Origin: CAYMDS01 sp964576705
GTDB lineage: Bacteria; Patescibacteriota; Microgenomatia; Levybacterales; UBA12049
Direction of reading: 5' to 3'
Assembly (NCBI GenBank): GCA_964576705.1
Contig: CAZNVI010000001.1
Location: forward strand, 22,031-86,030
Length of the DNA stretch: 64,000 nucleotides
Below the pieces are notes generated by a model. That model saw only the letters and a program-made list of their open reading frames with translations, was not told the origin of the DNA and did not search any database. Positions 8,786 to 15,930 of the stretch are shown in pieces. Every line of letters starts with the position of its first letter. The first letter of the stretch is position 1. The position numbers and the translations under genes are program-made.

Positions 8786-8812
8786 TTAGCAGTAAACATA
8801 TGTGAGTGATTG
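8786..8812 (+). promoter_or_regulatory. Degenerate CIRCE-like operator
   Basis: TTAGCAGTA-N9-GAGTGATTG directly follows the -10 box. Against the CIRCE consensus TTAGCACTC-N9-GAGTGCTAA it matches 7/9 and 6/9 with the exact 9-nt spacer. The position is what HrcA repression would need. The two arms are poorly complementary to each other, so this is tentative. Confidence 0.35.
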
Positions 8813-8833
8813 TAACTCGAAAGTTAGATTGTT

Positions 8834-9133
8834 ATGGCAACAAAAATAAATATCAAACCACTCTTTGACAATATCTTAGTTAAACCTTTAGAGGCTGAAA
8901 TTAAAACAAAAAGCGGAATTTATCTTCCGGAAACCGCTAAAGAAAAACCTCAAATCGGTGAAGTTATGGCTGTAGGAGATGGTGGAGTGGACGATAAAGG
9001 TAAATCAATTCCGATGATAGTGAAAGTAGGCATGAAAGTGATGTTTACTAAATGGGGCGGAAATGAAGTAAAAGTAAATGGTGAAGAATGGAAGTTAGTT
9101 AAACAATCTGATTTATTAGCAATAGTTTCATAA
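8834..9133 (+). CDS. groS: Co-chaperonin GroES
   Basis: A 99-aa GroES that forms the heptameric lid of the GroEL chamber. It shows the family pattern (PLFDNILVKPLEAE, KSGIYLPETAKEKPQIGEVMAVG, GMKVMFTKWGGNEV), with the mobile loop region around residues 22-35. It is the first gene of the groS-groL operon, behind a strong promoter and a possible CIRCE operator. Confidence 0.96.
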   Translation: MATKINIKPLFDNILVKPLEAEIKTKSGIYLPETAKEKPQIGEVMAVGDGGVDDKGKSIPMIVKVGMKVMFTKWGGNEVKVNGEEWKLVKQSDLLAIVS

Positions 9134-9134
9134 A

Positions 9135-9245
9135 AATAAAAAATCAAATATAAAATCTCAAAAATATAGATTATAAATAAAACATTTTAGATCTAATTTT
9201 TAATTTTTTAGATTGAGACCTCGGCTGAGCTCAGTCGAAGTCCTG
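9135..9245. repeat. AT-rich spacer with a palindromic repeat between groS and groL
   Basis: A run of A/T-rich words includes the inverted TCTAAtttttaattttTTAGA (about 9191-9212). It is followed by GGCTGAGCTCAGTCGAAGTCCTG, a member of the TTCGACAAGCTCAG-type repeats also seen near 15850 and 18695. The end of the repeat is followed by the AAAGGA ribosome-binding site of groL. Confidence 0.5.
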
Positions 9246-9255
9246 AAAGGAACAT

Positions 9256-10932
9256 ATGGCAAAACAAATAAAATACAGTGCTGAAGCACGAAGATTATTA
9301 AAAGAAGGAGTAGATGAATTAGCAGATGCTGTCGCGACTACTTTAGGTCCAAGAGGTCGTAATGTAGCTTTGGATAAAAAATGGGGTGCACCATCTGTTG
9401 TTCATGACGGAGTATCAGTAGCGAAAGAAATAGAGCTGAAAGATCCCTTTAAGAATATGGGTGCACAGCTAGTAAAACAAGCCGCATCTAAAACCGCTGA
9501 TGTAGCAGGGGACGGTACTACTACATCTACAGTCCTAACTCAAGCCATTGTCGCAGAAGGAATAAAAATGATAACAGCAGGTGCGAATCCCATGATTATG
9601 CGACGCGGTCTTGATAGAGCCAGTAATTATGTCGTATCAGAGTTAAAGAAAATGGGTAAAGCTATAAAAGCGTCTGACATTGCAAATGTAGCCACGATTT
9701 CAGCAGGCGATTCTGTATTAGGTAACCTTATCGCTGAAGCATTAAATAAGGTAGGTAAAGACGGAGTAGTAACAGTCGAAGAAGGACGTGGTTTATCAAC
9801 TGAAATTGAATATAAAGAAGGTATGGAGTTTGATAAAGGATATGTATCTGCATATTTCGTCACTAATCCGGATCGTATGGAGGCCGAAATCGAAAATCCA
9901 TATATTCTTGTTACAGATAAAAAGATATCTTCCCTACAAGATTTACTTCCATTTCTTGAGAATCTAGTTAAAGTCTCCAAAAATTTGGTAATTATTGCCG
10001 ATGATATCGATGGAGAAGCTTTAGCAACACTTGTAGTTAATAAACTCAGAGGTACATTTAATACATTAGCTATAAAAGCTCCTGGTTTTGGTGATAGAAG
10101 AAAAGAAATGCTTGAAGATATAGCTATACTTACTGGTGCTACTGTAATTTCTGAAGACACAGGCCGCAAGCTTGATAGTGTGACTATAGAAGATTGCGGT
10201 ACAGCTGATAAAGTGTGGGCGGATAAAGAAAATGCGAGAATAATAGGCGGCAAAGGTGATGTGTCGAAGATTAAAGCACGCGTAGCACAGATAAGAAGAG
10301 CTACTGATGAAACGACTTCTGATTTTGATCGTGAGAAGTTACAAGAGCGACTTGCTAAATTAACCGGTGGTGTCGCGGTCATAAATGTCGGTGCTGCCAC
10401 TGAAGTAGAATTGAAAGATAAGAAAGAGCGTGTTAACGATGCTGTAGCTGCTACTAAAGCAGCATTAGAAGAAGGTATAGTTCCAGGTGGAGCCGTAGCG
10501 CTTCTTGATGTCGCACGAAGGATGGATAGGAAAGAATTAGAGAAATCTGGTGCCAGTCGAGAAGAAATATTCGGATTTGAGATCGTTAAAAACGCTCTTG
10601 AATCACCTTTCATAAAACTCATTACAAATGCAGGCTTAGATGCAGGCCAACTCATCGCAAAAGCACGCGAGATGAGTGCTTCAGGCCAAGGATTCAACGT
10701 GTTATCACTTGATGCAGTAGAAAATGCCAAGCCTGTAGATATGATTAAAGAAGGTATAATTGATCCATTGAAAGTAGTCCGTACAGCAGTAGAAAATGCA
10801 ATTTCTGTAGCCACCATGATTTTGACTACTGAAGCATTGATTACAGATATCCCCGAGAATCCGCCAGCCGGCGGACCAGCTGCAGGTGGTATGCCAGGTG
10901 GCATGGGCGGTATGGGTGGAATGGACTATTAG
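9256..10932 (+). CDS. groL: Chaperonin GroEL
   Basis: A 558-aa ATP-dependent chaperonin subunit. The hallmark segments are ATTLGPRGRNVALDKKWG, the ATP site DVAGDGTTTSTVL (about residues 86-98), and the C-terminal Gly-Gly-Met tail (GGMPGGMGGMGGM). The start has AAAGGA 6 nt upstream (9246-9251), as expected for an internal operon gene. It is followed by a clear intrinsic terminator. Confidence 0.98.
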   Translation: MAKQIKYSAEARRLLKEGVDELADAVATTLGPRGRNVALDKKWGAPSVVHDGVSVAKEIELKDPFKNMGAQLVKQAASKTADVAGDGTTTSTVLTQAIVAEGIKMITAGANPMIMRRGLDRASNYVVSELKKMGKAIKASDIANVATISAGDSVLGNLIAEALNKVGKDGVVTVEEGRGLSTEIEYKEGMEFDKGYVSAYFVTNPDRMEAEIENPYILVTDKKISSLQDLLPFLENLVKVSKNLVIIADDIDGEALATLVVNKLRGTFNTLAIKAPGFGDRRKEMLEDIAILTGATVISEDTGRKLDSVTIEDCGTADKVWADKENARIIGGKGDVSKIKARVAQIRRATDETTSDFDREKLQERLAKLTGGVAVINVGAATEVELKDKKERVNDAVAATKAALEEGIVPGGAVALLDVARRMDRKELEKSGASREEIFGFEIVKNALESPFIKLITNAGLDAGQLIAKAREMSASGQGFNVLSLDAVENAKPVDMIKEGIIDPLKVVRTAVENAISVATMILTTEALITDIPENPPAGGPAAGGMPGGMGGMGGMDY

Positions 10933-10962
10933 TCAATATTCAATTAGTAGTTTGACGTCAAG

Positions 10963-10986
10963 AATCCGCGGAGAGCGGATTTTTTT
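10963..10986 (+). terminator. Intrinsic terminator after groL
   Basis: A perfect 7-bp stem AATCCGC / GCGGATT with a 5-nt loop, directly followed by a T-run. Confidence 0.9.
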
Positions 10987-10997
10987 ATGCTGATCTT

Positions 10998-11113
10998 GCT
11001 AAATAATAATTTAGCTTAGAACAGCATAATCCGTCGAAGCGAACATTCAGCTGCATGGATGTAAACCATGAGATGAACGTGAGCGAAGGAGGATGGATGG
11101 GATTATAGCTAAA
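10998..11113. repeat. Nested inverted-repeat element between groL and murJ
   Basis: A hairpin GCTAAAT/ATTTAGC (10998-11015) comes first. Two outer arms then pair across about 70 nt: TTTAGCT (11010-11016) with AGCTAAA (11107-11113), and ATAATCC (11026-11032) with GGATTAT (11100-11106). Inside is an imperfect stem TTCA..CATGG / CCATG..TGAA (about 11045-11076). The element lies between two convergent genes. It may be a mobile palindromic repeat or a structured 3' UTR. Confidence 0.55.
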
Positions 11114-11166
11114 AAATATTACAGAACTATATATTTTTCCAAAATAATTTAGCGGGATGGAGTGGC

Positions 11167-12906
11167 TTATGGATTTACGCGGTTGGCATCGATGGTTTCA
11201 TCTGAAATTCCGAGTATCTCTCTCCAGTTCCCCAGTTTTTTGAACATCAGAAGATAAACTTTCGCCTCTTTAACATCAAATAACCATGTCAGAAGAAGAT
11301 AAAGACTTAATCCGATAGAGCTTGATATACCAGTAAGAATGATAAGATTTATAGTCCTTGTGGTATCAAATACCAGTTGATCCAGTAACTTTATTGGTAT
11401 GTAGAGTGCGAATGCCATAAGAAAAGATGCTGTCGCGACTTTCATGAATGTTTTTAGCTGTTTTTTTCGATGAAAACCTCCTGTTTTTCGATCAAGGATA
11501 ATAAGTAATGCCAGTAAATTCAGAGCACTGCCTAAGGAATACGCTAGAGCGATGCCGTCAGTTCCGAAGCTGAAATAAAGACGTCCTTCGATAATTCCAT
11601 TAAAAAATGAATAAGGGATGGAAATAAATTGCGTTCCGCTTTGATAAATAGTTATGAAAATAAAAGCGATAAGTATCATAGAAAAAGTACTGAGAGTACC
11701 GATTATAAGAGGGGATTTGGTATCTTGTAGGGCGAAAAAAGCGCGGGATACTAAATTTGAAAGCGCTTGGGCTATTATCGCAAGCGAGAAGAAAGCGACT
11801 GTCCTCCCGATTAACACGGTAGCGTCCCAATCAACCTTATCTGCGCCATATGCGAAACGAACTAGGGGTATGCGTAGTACCAGGATTAAAACTGCGATAG
11901 GAAGTATTATGTAGAGTATTTGGTTAAAGCTCGTTACGAATGTGGACTTAAATTCTTCCGTATTATTTTTTTCTCTTGATAAGATCGGAAATGCAGCTTG
12001 TGCGATACTGGCGCCGAATAATGCCACAGGTGCAAAAGCCAAGGTTCGTGCGAAATTATATATTACATACATACGCCCCGGATCTCCTAGAAAAGATATG
12101 AATGAAGCTAAGACTAAGGTTCCTGCTTGAAAGACTATTAGAGATAATGTACGAGGCCACATGAGAATACCTATTTTTTTAACTCCTTCAGAAAAAATAA
12201 AATCTAGTGATGGCTTAAATCTAAACCCCACCTTTTTCGTTAAAGGAAGCTGTACAAGTATGAATATGCAGGCACCGATTATATTGCCGATAGGGGCAGA
12301 ATAGATTCCCACAAACGGTGAGAACAGTAAGACACCGAGTATTATCCCTAAGTTATAAAGCGCTGCAGCGAACCCGGCGATGAAGAAATGATTATATGAT
12401 TGAAGGAAAGCTGAAAAGAAAGTACCTATGATGAATAACAACTGGCCTATGGTAAATATACGCATGAGATTGGCCATGAGAGTCATCTGGGAGGTATCAA
12501 ATTGCCCACCCAGGTTAAAAAATTGGAGGAAAACCGGTGCGAAGATGCCTATGATCACCGATATGAATGCGAATAGGGCAAGTCCTATTGAGAGTAAGGT
12601 AGATGCCATTTTATGTCCTTCTTGTTCATGTCCCTTCGTTAAATACTCAGAAAAAACAGGTATGAAAGCACTTGAAAGCGCTGCAGCTATAGTCAGTTGA
12701 AAAAGAGTTTCCGGAAGCAAGGTCGAGTAGTCATAAATCCCTAGAGTATTAGAAACGCTGAAAATGGAAGCCAGAAGCCTTTGTCTGACGACTCCCAGGA
12801 TCTGTGAAAATATAACCGTAGCCATGATTATATATGCAGCGGAGAGGATGTTAGTTTGCCGTTTCAGAAGTAAATTTGCGCTTTTTTGGATAATATTTTG
12901 GGGCAT
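11167..12906 (-). CDS. murJ: Lipid II flippase MurJ (MviN family)
   Basis: A 579-aa polytopic membrane protein of the MOP superfamily, predicted to flip the peptidoglycan precursor lipid II to the outer face. The conserved N-terminal block is present (SQILGVVRQRLLASIFS, FQLTIAAALSSAFIPVFSEYL), with about 14 hydrophobic helices and the family's internal RXFFALQDTKSPLIIG motif. It is convergent with groL. The region upstream of its start holds the palindromic repeat at 12915-13020, so its promoter is unclear. Confidence 0.93.
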   Translation of the reverse strand: MPQNIIQKSANLLLKRQTNILSAAYIIMATVIFSQILGVVRQRLLASIFSVSNTLGIYDYSTLLPETLFQLTIAAALSSAFIPVFSEYLTKGHEQEGHKMASTLLSIGLALFAFISVIIGIFAPVFLQFFNLGGQFDTSQMTLMANLMRIFTIGQLLFIIGTFFSAFLQSYNHFFIAGFAAALYNLGIILGVLLFSPFVGIYSAPIGNIIGACIFILVQLPLTKKVGFRFKPSLDFIFSEGVKKIGILMWPRTLSLIVFQAGTLVLASFISFLGDPGRMYVIYNFARTLAFAPVALFGASIAQAAFPILSREKNNTEEFKSTFVTSFNQILYIILPIAVLILVLRIPLVRFAYGADKVDWDATVLIGRTVAFFSLAIIAQALSNLVSRAFFALQDTKSPLIIGTLSTFSMILIAFIFITIYQSGTQFISIPYSFFNGIIEGRLYFSFGTDGIALAYSLGSALNLLALLIILDRKTGGFHRKKQLKTFMKVATASFLMAFALYIPIKLLDQLVFDTTRTINLIILTGISSSIGLSLYLLLTWLFDVKEAKVYLLMFKKLGNWREILGISDETIDANRVNP

Positions 12907-12914
12907 ATCTAGTT

Positions 12915-13020
12915 ACTTTCCATTTTCCAGCTTCCAATTCTCATCGAACTGATGATTTAAAACATAGAAGCTAAATGGCAAATGGAAAGTGATAAATGGA
13001 CAATTCGCCTAAAGCGAATT
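12915..13020. repeat. Palindromic repeat cluster between murJ and rpsT
   Basis: ACTTTCCATTT (12915-12925) and AGCTTC (12929-12934) pair with GAAGCT (12967-12972) and AAATGGAAAGT (12980-12990). A second perfect hairpin AATTCGC-CTAAA-GCGAATT lies at 13002-13020. The words ATGGCAAATGGAAAG resemble those inserted in lepA. Confidence 0.7.
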
Positions 13021-13021
13021 C

Positions 13022-13050
13022 TTGTATTTTCAAGTATAGCATGCTAAAAT
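13022..13050 (+). promoter_or_regulatory. rpsT promoter
   Basis: TTGTAT (13022-13027), a 17-nt spacer, and TAAAAT (13045-13050) with TGC immediately before it. The ATG follows 6 nt later, so a leaderless mRNA is predicted. Confidence 0.7.
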
Positions 13051-13056
13051 ACGTGA

Positions 13057-13440
13057 ATGCCACTATTAAAACACGCCAAAAAAAAGCTCAGACAGGACAA
13101 GAAACGTACTGTCGATAACCTTAAGATTAAAAGTGCCTATAAGAAGCTTCTGAAGGTAGCTAAGGCGAAAAAAAGCCCTGAAGCTGTAGCTTTAGCATAT
13201 AAAGCTATAGATAAAGCTGCAAAAAAGAATGTAATCCATGACAATAAAGCAGCGAGATTAAAATCTTCTCTTACCAAGGTAGTCAGCGGTAAGATACAAG
13301 ATGTGGCTAGTAAGCCTAAGTCAGCTAAAGCCTCCAAGGCTTCGAAAGCCGTTAGAACTGCGAAAAAAGCTGCGAAAGCGAAAACAGCTAGTGCCGGTAA
13401 GACCAAAAGCGCCCCTAAAAAATCTACAAAGAAGAAATAA
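13057..13440 (+). CDS. rpsT: 30S ribosomal protein S20 with basic C-terminal extension
   Basis: Binds 16S rRNA early in 30S assembly. Residues 1-85 match S20 (KHAKKKLRQDKKRTVDNLKIKSAYKK, split here by description only; then AYKAIDKAAKKNVIHDNKAARLKS). The protein is 127 aa where S20 is normally about 85-90. The last 40 or so residues are an Ala/Lys/Ser low-complexity tail like those of histone-H1-like or other RNA-binding proteins. The tail is probably disordered and nucleic-acid binding. It is tail-to-tail with rdgB, 2 bp apart. Confidence 0.93.
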   Translation: MPLLKHAKKKLRQDKKRTVDNLKIKSAYKKLLKVAKAKKSPEAVALAYKAIDKAAKKNVIHDNKAARLKSSLTKVVSGKIQDVASKPKSAKASKASKAVRTAKKAAKAKTASAGKTKSAPKKSTKKK

Positions 13441-13442
13441 TC

Positions 13443-14137
13443 TTATATTTTTGCCAGAAATCCCTTCAGTTTATTAAGTGCAATTCTTCTCGTGCTGATT
13501 TCATTTTTTTCGTCAGATGTCATTTCAGCAAAAGTTTTATTATGGCCGATTGGTTGAAATATGGCATCGAATCCGAAGCCGTTATCGCCTCTGGGTGAGA
13601 CCAAGATTCCTTGTAATTCGCCTTCGAAAAATTTTAATTCATCTTCATTTCTTGCATAACCATAAATAGCTTTTACTGACGCTTTAAAATTATTAAATTT
13701 TTTTGCAATTTCGTATATGCCTTTTATGCCAATTGTCTTTAGAAACCATTTGATTAACGGTCCAGGTAGACCATTAAGGCAATCGAGCGATAGGGAGATA
13801 TCTTCAACGATAAAAGGACCCGTATGATGTTGTAAGGCAGATTGAAGTTTCGCTTCGATTATTCTCTGTAGATCGATATCTTGTATTTCCGGAAGATCTA
13901 TATCGAGTAGTTCCACATCGTCTAANNNNNNNNNNNNNNNNNNNNNNNNNNNNNNNNNNNNNNNNNNNNNNNNNNNNNNNNNNNNNNNNNNNNNNNNNNN
14001 NNNNNNNNNNNNNNNNNNNNNNNNNGATCGATATCTTGTATTTCCGGAAGATCTATATCGAGTAGTTCCACATCGTCTAATATTGCTTTAACTTCCCTAA
14101 ATTTATTTTTATTCCCGGTTATAAAATAGAGAGACAT
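13443..14137 (-). CDS. rdgB: XTP/dITP pyrophosphatase (RdgB/HAM1), split only by an assembly artefact
   Basis: Removes non-canonical purine nucleotides (dITP, XTP) from the pool. The N-terminus reads FITGNKNKFREVKAIL and the C-terminal part carries SPRGDNGFGFDAIF and FAEMTSDEKNEIS, the conserved HAM1 blocks. The 100-N run at 13926-14025 breaks the frame, but its flanks are identical over 55 bp. Removing 155 bp restores one continuous frame of 179 aa, close to the family's usual 190-200. The first part of the C-terminal half differs from typical bacterial RdgB (VEDISLSLDCLNGLPG instead of the usual EDSGL form). Confidence 0.88.
13871..14080. other. Artefactual scaffold gap (100 N) inside rdgB with duplicated 55-bp flanks
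   Basis: 13871-13925 and 14026-14080 are identical, with 100 N between. Merging the overlap rejoins rdgB in frame, which independently supports the artefact reading. Confidence 0.93.
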
Positions 14138-14157
14138 GTTAGCCTAATCTTAACACA

Positions 14158-14186
14158 TTGACCAGCTTCCATAAATGGAATATAAT
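14158..14186 (+). promoter_or_regulatory. serS promoter
   Basis: TTGACC (14158-14163), a 17-nt spacer, and a perfect TATAAT (14181-14186). The leader to the serS ATG is about 85 nt and is filled by the repeat at 14196-14263. Confidence 0.75.
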
Positions 14187-14195
14187 CCACATTAG

Positions 14196-14263
14196 AAAGG
14201 TACAAGGTTCATAGGTACAAGGTTCAAGATGTTTAACTCTGAACCTCTGCGCCTTTGCACCTG
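14196..14263. repeat. Repeat element filling the serS leader
   Basis: Two direct copies of AGGTACAAGGTTCA (near 14198 and 14213) are followed by the inverted TGAACCTCTGCGCC..GCACCT, so the element folds back on itself. It sits between promoter and start codon. Confidence 0.55.
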
Positions 14264-14277
14264 AAAAACTTCTTTAA

Positions 14278-15552
14278 ATGCTTGATATAAACTTTATAAT
14301 AGAAAATGCCGATGCAGTTAAGAAAGCTGTCCAAAGTAAGGGAGTGGTGGTCGATCTTGACACCTTAGTTAAAAAATCTGCAGAGATAAAACCTTTATTG
14401 ATAAAAGCACAGCAATTAAGGGAAAAGCGGAATAATTTCGCGAAAGAAGTATCTCTTGCGAAGAACGGTGAACGTGCGCCATTAATCGAGAAAGGAAAAG
14501 CACTTAAATTAGAATTAGAGAGTGTCGAATCTGAGCTTAAAAAATTACATGATATAGTTCATCCTCTTTTGCTATCTATCCCAAATCCAGCTAAGTCAGA
14601 TGTAAAAATCGGGAAAGATGATACAGAAAATGATGTAATACGAAAATATAGTACGCCGACCAAATTTGAGTTTACCCCGAAAGACCATATAGCGCTAGGT
14701 GAGTCTTTGGACATTATAGATATAGAGAGAGCTGCAAAAGTATCGGGTGCCAGATTTTATTATTTAAAAAATGACGGAGTAATGTTGGAGTGGGCTTTAG
14801 TACGATTTGCTTTCGATACTCTTATTAAAGAAGGTTTTACACCAGTTACCCCACCTGTACTTATTAAGCGTGAAACTATGCAGGGCTTAGGGTATATGGA
14901 AAATGGGGGAGATGAAGATATGTTCCAAATTCCTTCAGATAATTTAGTATTGGTTGGAACAGCTGAGCAGTCATTGGTACCTATGCATATGGATGAAACT
15001 TTGGACATTAAAGAATTACCTAAAAGATATGTAGGTTTCTCTCCTTCATTTAGACGCGAAGCAGGGTCATACGGGAAAGATACGAAAGGAATTTTAAGGG
15101 TACATCAGTTTAACAAAATAGAAATGGTATCCTATGTTTCTAAAGGTTCAGATGATAAAGAACATGAATATATGCTTTCACTTGAAGAAAAGTTCTTCCA
15201 AGCGTTAGAAATACCTTACCAGGTAATAAAAATGTGCACAGGGGACTTGGGTTTTCCGGCAGCTAGAAAGTATGATATTGAAGCTTGGATACCTACGCAG
15301 GAAAAATACCGTGAGGTAACTTCTACATCTACATGTACAGATTTTCAATCCCGTAGGTTAAAGATTCGTTATCGGGAAGGTGATAAAACAGAGTATGTAA
15401 ATGTACTAAATGGTACTGCTTTTGCTGTAGGTAGAACGATTATCGCTATACTGGAAAACTATCAAAGAGAAGATGGGTCTGTAGCAGTACCTGAGGTCTT
15501 ACGAAAATACATGGGAAAAGATTCACTAAAACCTTCAAAACCCAGCCACTAA
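14278..15552 (+). CDS. serS: Seryl-tRNA synthetase
   Basis: Charges tRNA-Ser (and tRNA-Sec where present). It is a class II enzyme of 424 aa, the normal length. An N-terminal antiparallel coiled-coil arm (about residues 25-100) holds the tRNA. The catalytic core has motif 2 around FRREAGSYGKDTKGILRVHQF (about 257-277; cited only as a location) and motif 3 GRTIIAILENYQ near 388. The start ATG at 14278 gives the canonical MLDINFIIENADAVKK opening. There is no clear Shine-Dalgarno. Confidence 0.97.
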   Translation: MLDINFIIENADAVKKAVQSKGVVVDLDTLVKKSAEIKPLLIKAQQLREKRNNFAKEVSLAKNGERAPLIEKGKALKLELESVESELKKLHDIVHPLLLSIPNPAKSDVKIGKDDTENDVIRKYSTPTKFEFTPKDHIALGESLDIIDIERAAKVSGARFYYLKNDGVMLEWALVRFAFDTLIKEGFTPVTPPVLIKRETMQGLGYMENGGDEDMFQIPSDNLVLVGTAEQSLVPMHMDETLDIKELPKRYVGFSPSFRREAGSYGKDTKGILRVHQFNKIEMVSYVSKGSDDKEHEYMLSLEEKFFQALEIPYQVIKMCTGDLGFPAARKYDIEAWIPTQEKYREVTSTSTCTDFQSRRLKIRYREGDKTEYVNVLNGTAFAVGRTIIAILENYQREDGSVAVPEVLRKYMGKDSLKPSKPSH

Positions 15553-15637
15553 TGTTAATGCGAATATAGATATTCCTAGTGTTTAATTTTAATTGTACTG
15601 TCAATATTAACATCGTTTAGTGAAGCTAAGTTTTTAT

Positions 15638-15793
15638 TTGACATAAATTTTAGTTTCTATACTATATGCATAACCTGCTCACTTTCGGTTTGGGAAAGAT
15701 TTGAGAGGTATGTGATTTTAATATAAAACCTTCTTGTAGGTTTTTAAAGTACGTGTTAGATTAAAAATCCCCTGCCTTATGTTGGGGATTTTT
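15638..15793 (+). ncRNA. Putative structured small RNA between serS and secA
   Basis: TTGACA at 15638-15643 is followed by -10-like words (TACTAT at 15660, TATACT at 15658; the spacing is somewhat short at 14-16 nt). Three hairpins then follow. The first is ACCTgCTCA/TGAGAGGT (15673-15681 with 15702-15709, one bulged G) capped by CTTTC/GAAAG. The second is AAAACCT/AGGTTTT (15725-15744) followed by T. The third is the strong terminator at 15763-15793. No ORF of note lies inside. I do not recognise it as 6S, SRP, RNase P or tmRNA. It could instead be a serS 3' UTR with two terminators. Confidence 0.4.
15763..15793 (+). terminator. Intrinsic terminator upstream of secA
   Basis: A perfect 10-bp stem AAAAATCCCC / GGGGATTTTT with an 11-nt loop. 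The A/T symmetry lets it work on both strands. Confidence 0.85.
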
Positions 15794-15829
15794 ATTTGAT
15801 CCCTCGAGCTTTAATTTGAAGCTATAGTG

Positions 15830-15838
15830 TGCTAGAAT
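15830..15838 (+). promoter_or_regulatory. Extended -10 upstream of secA
   Basis: TGC-TAGAAT, followed 8 nt later by an ATG at 15847 that opens only an 11-codon frame ending in TGA. A palindromic repeat (15848-15910) separates it from the real secA start at 15931. A second -10-like TATTAT (15919-15924) lies 6 nt before the secA ATG. Confidence 0.5.
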
Positions 15839-15847
15839 AAGGTGTTA

Positions 15848-15910
15848 TGACCCGTTCGACAAGCTCAGATCTTCGACTCTGAGGTATGAGGCTCAGACTC
15901 GAATGAGGTC
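15848..15910. repeat. TTCGACAAGCTCAG-family palindromic repeat in the secA leader
   Basis: The element opens with GACCCGTTCGACAAGCTCAG and closes with CTCGAATGAGGTC. The outer GACC/GGTC and inner CTCAG..CTGAG arms are inverted. Related words occur at 9216-9240 and 18693-18715. Confidence 0.65.
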
Positions 15911-15930
15911 ATGGTGAATATTATTGAACT

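Noticed and set aside
9627..10904. 425-codon open frame antisense to groL
   Set aside because: It mirrors the groL codon pattern, is low-complexity Ser/Leu/Ala, and groL is unmistakable on the other strand.
15847..15930. Upstream in-frame ATG of secA with TGA after 11 codons, hinting at a TGA-recoded genetic code
   Set aside because: TGA is a working stop in many other genes here (Nudix at 18746, aspC, cobS), Trp is coded by TGG, and the segment is a palindromic repeat.
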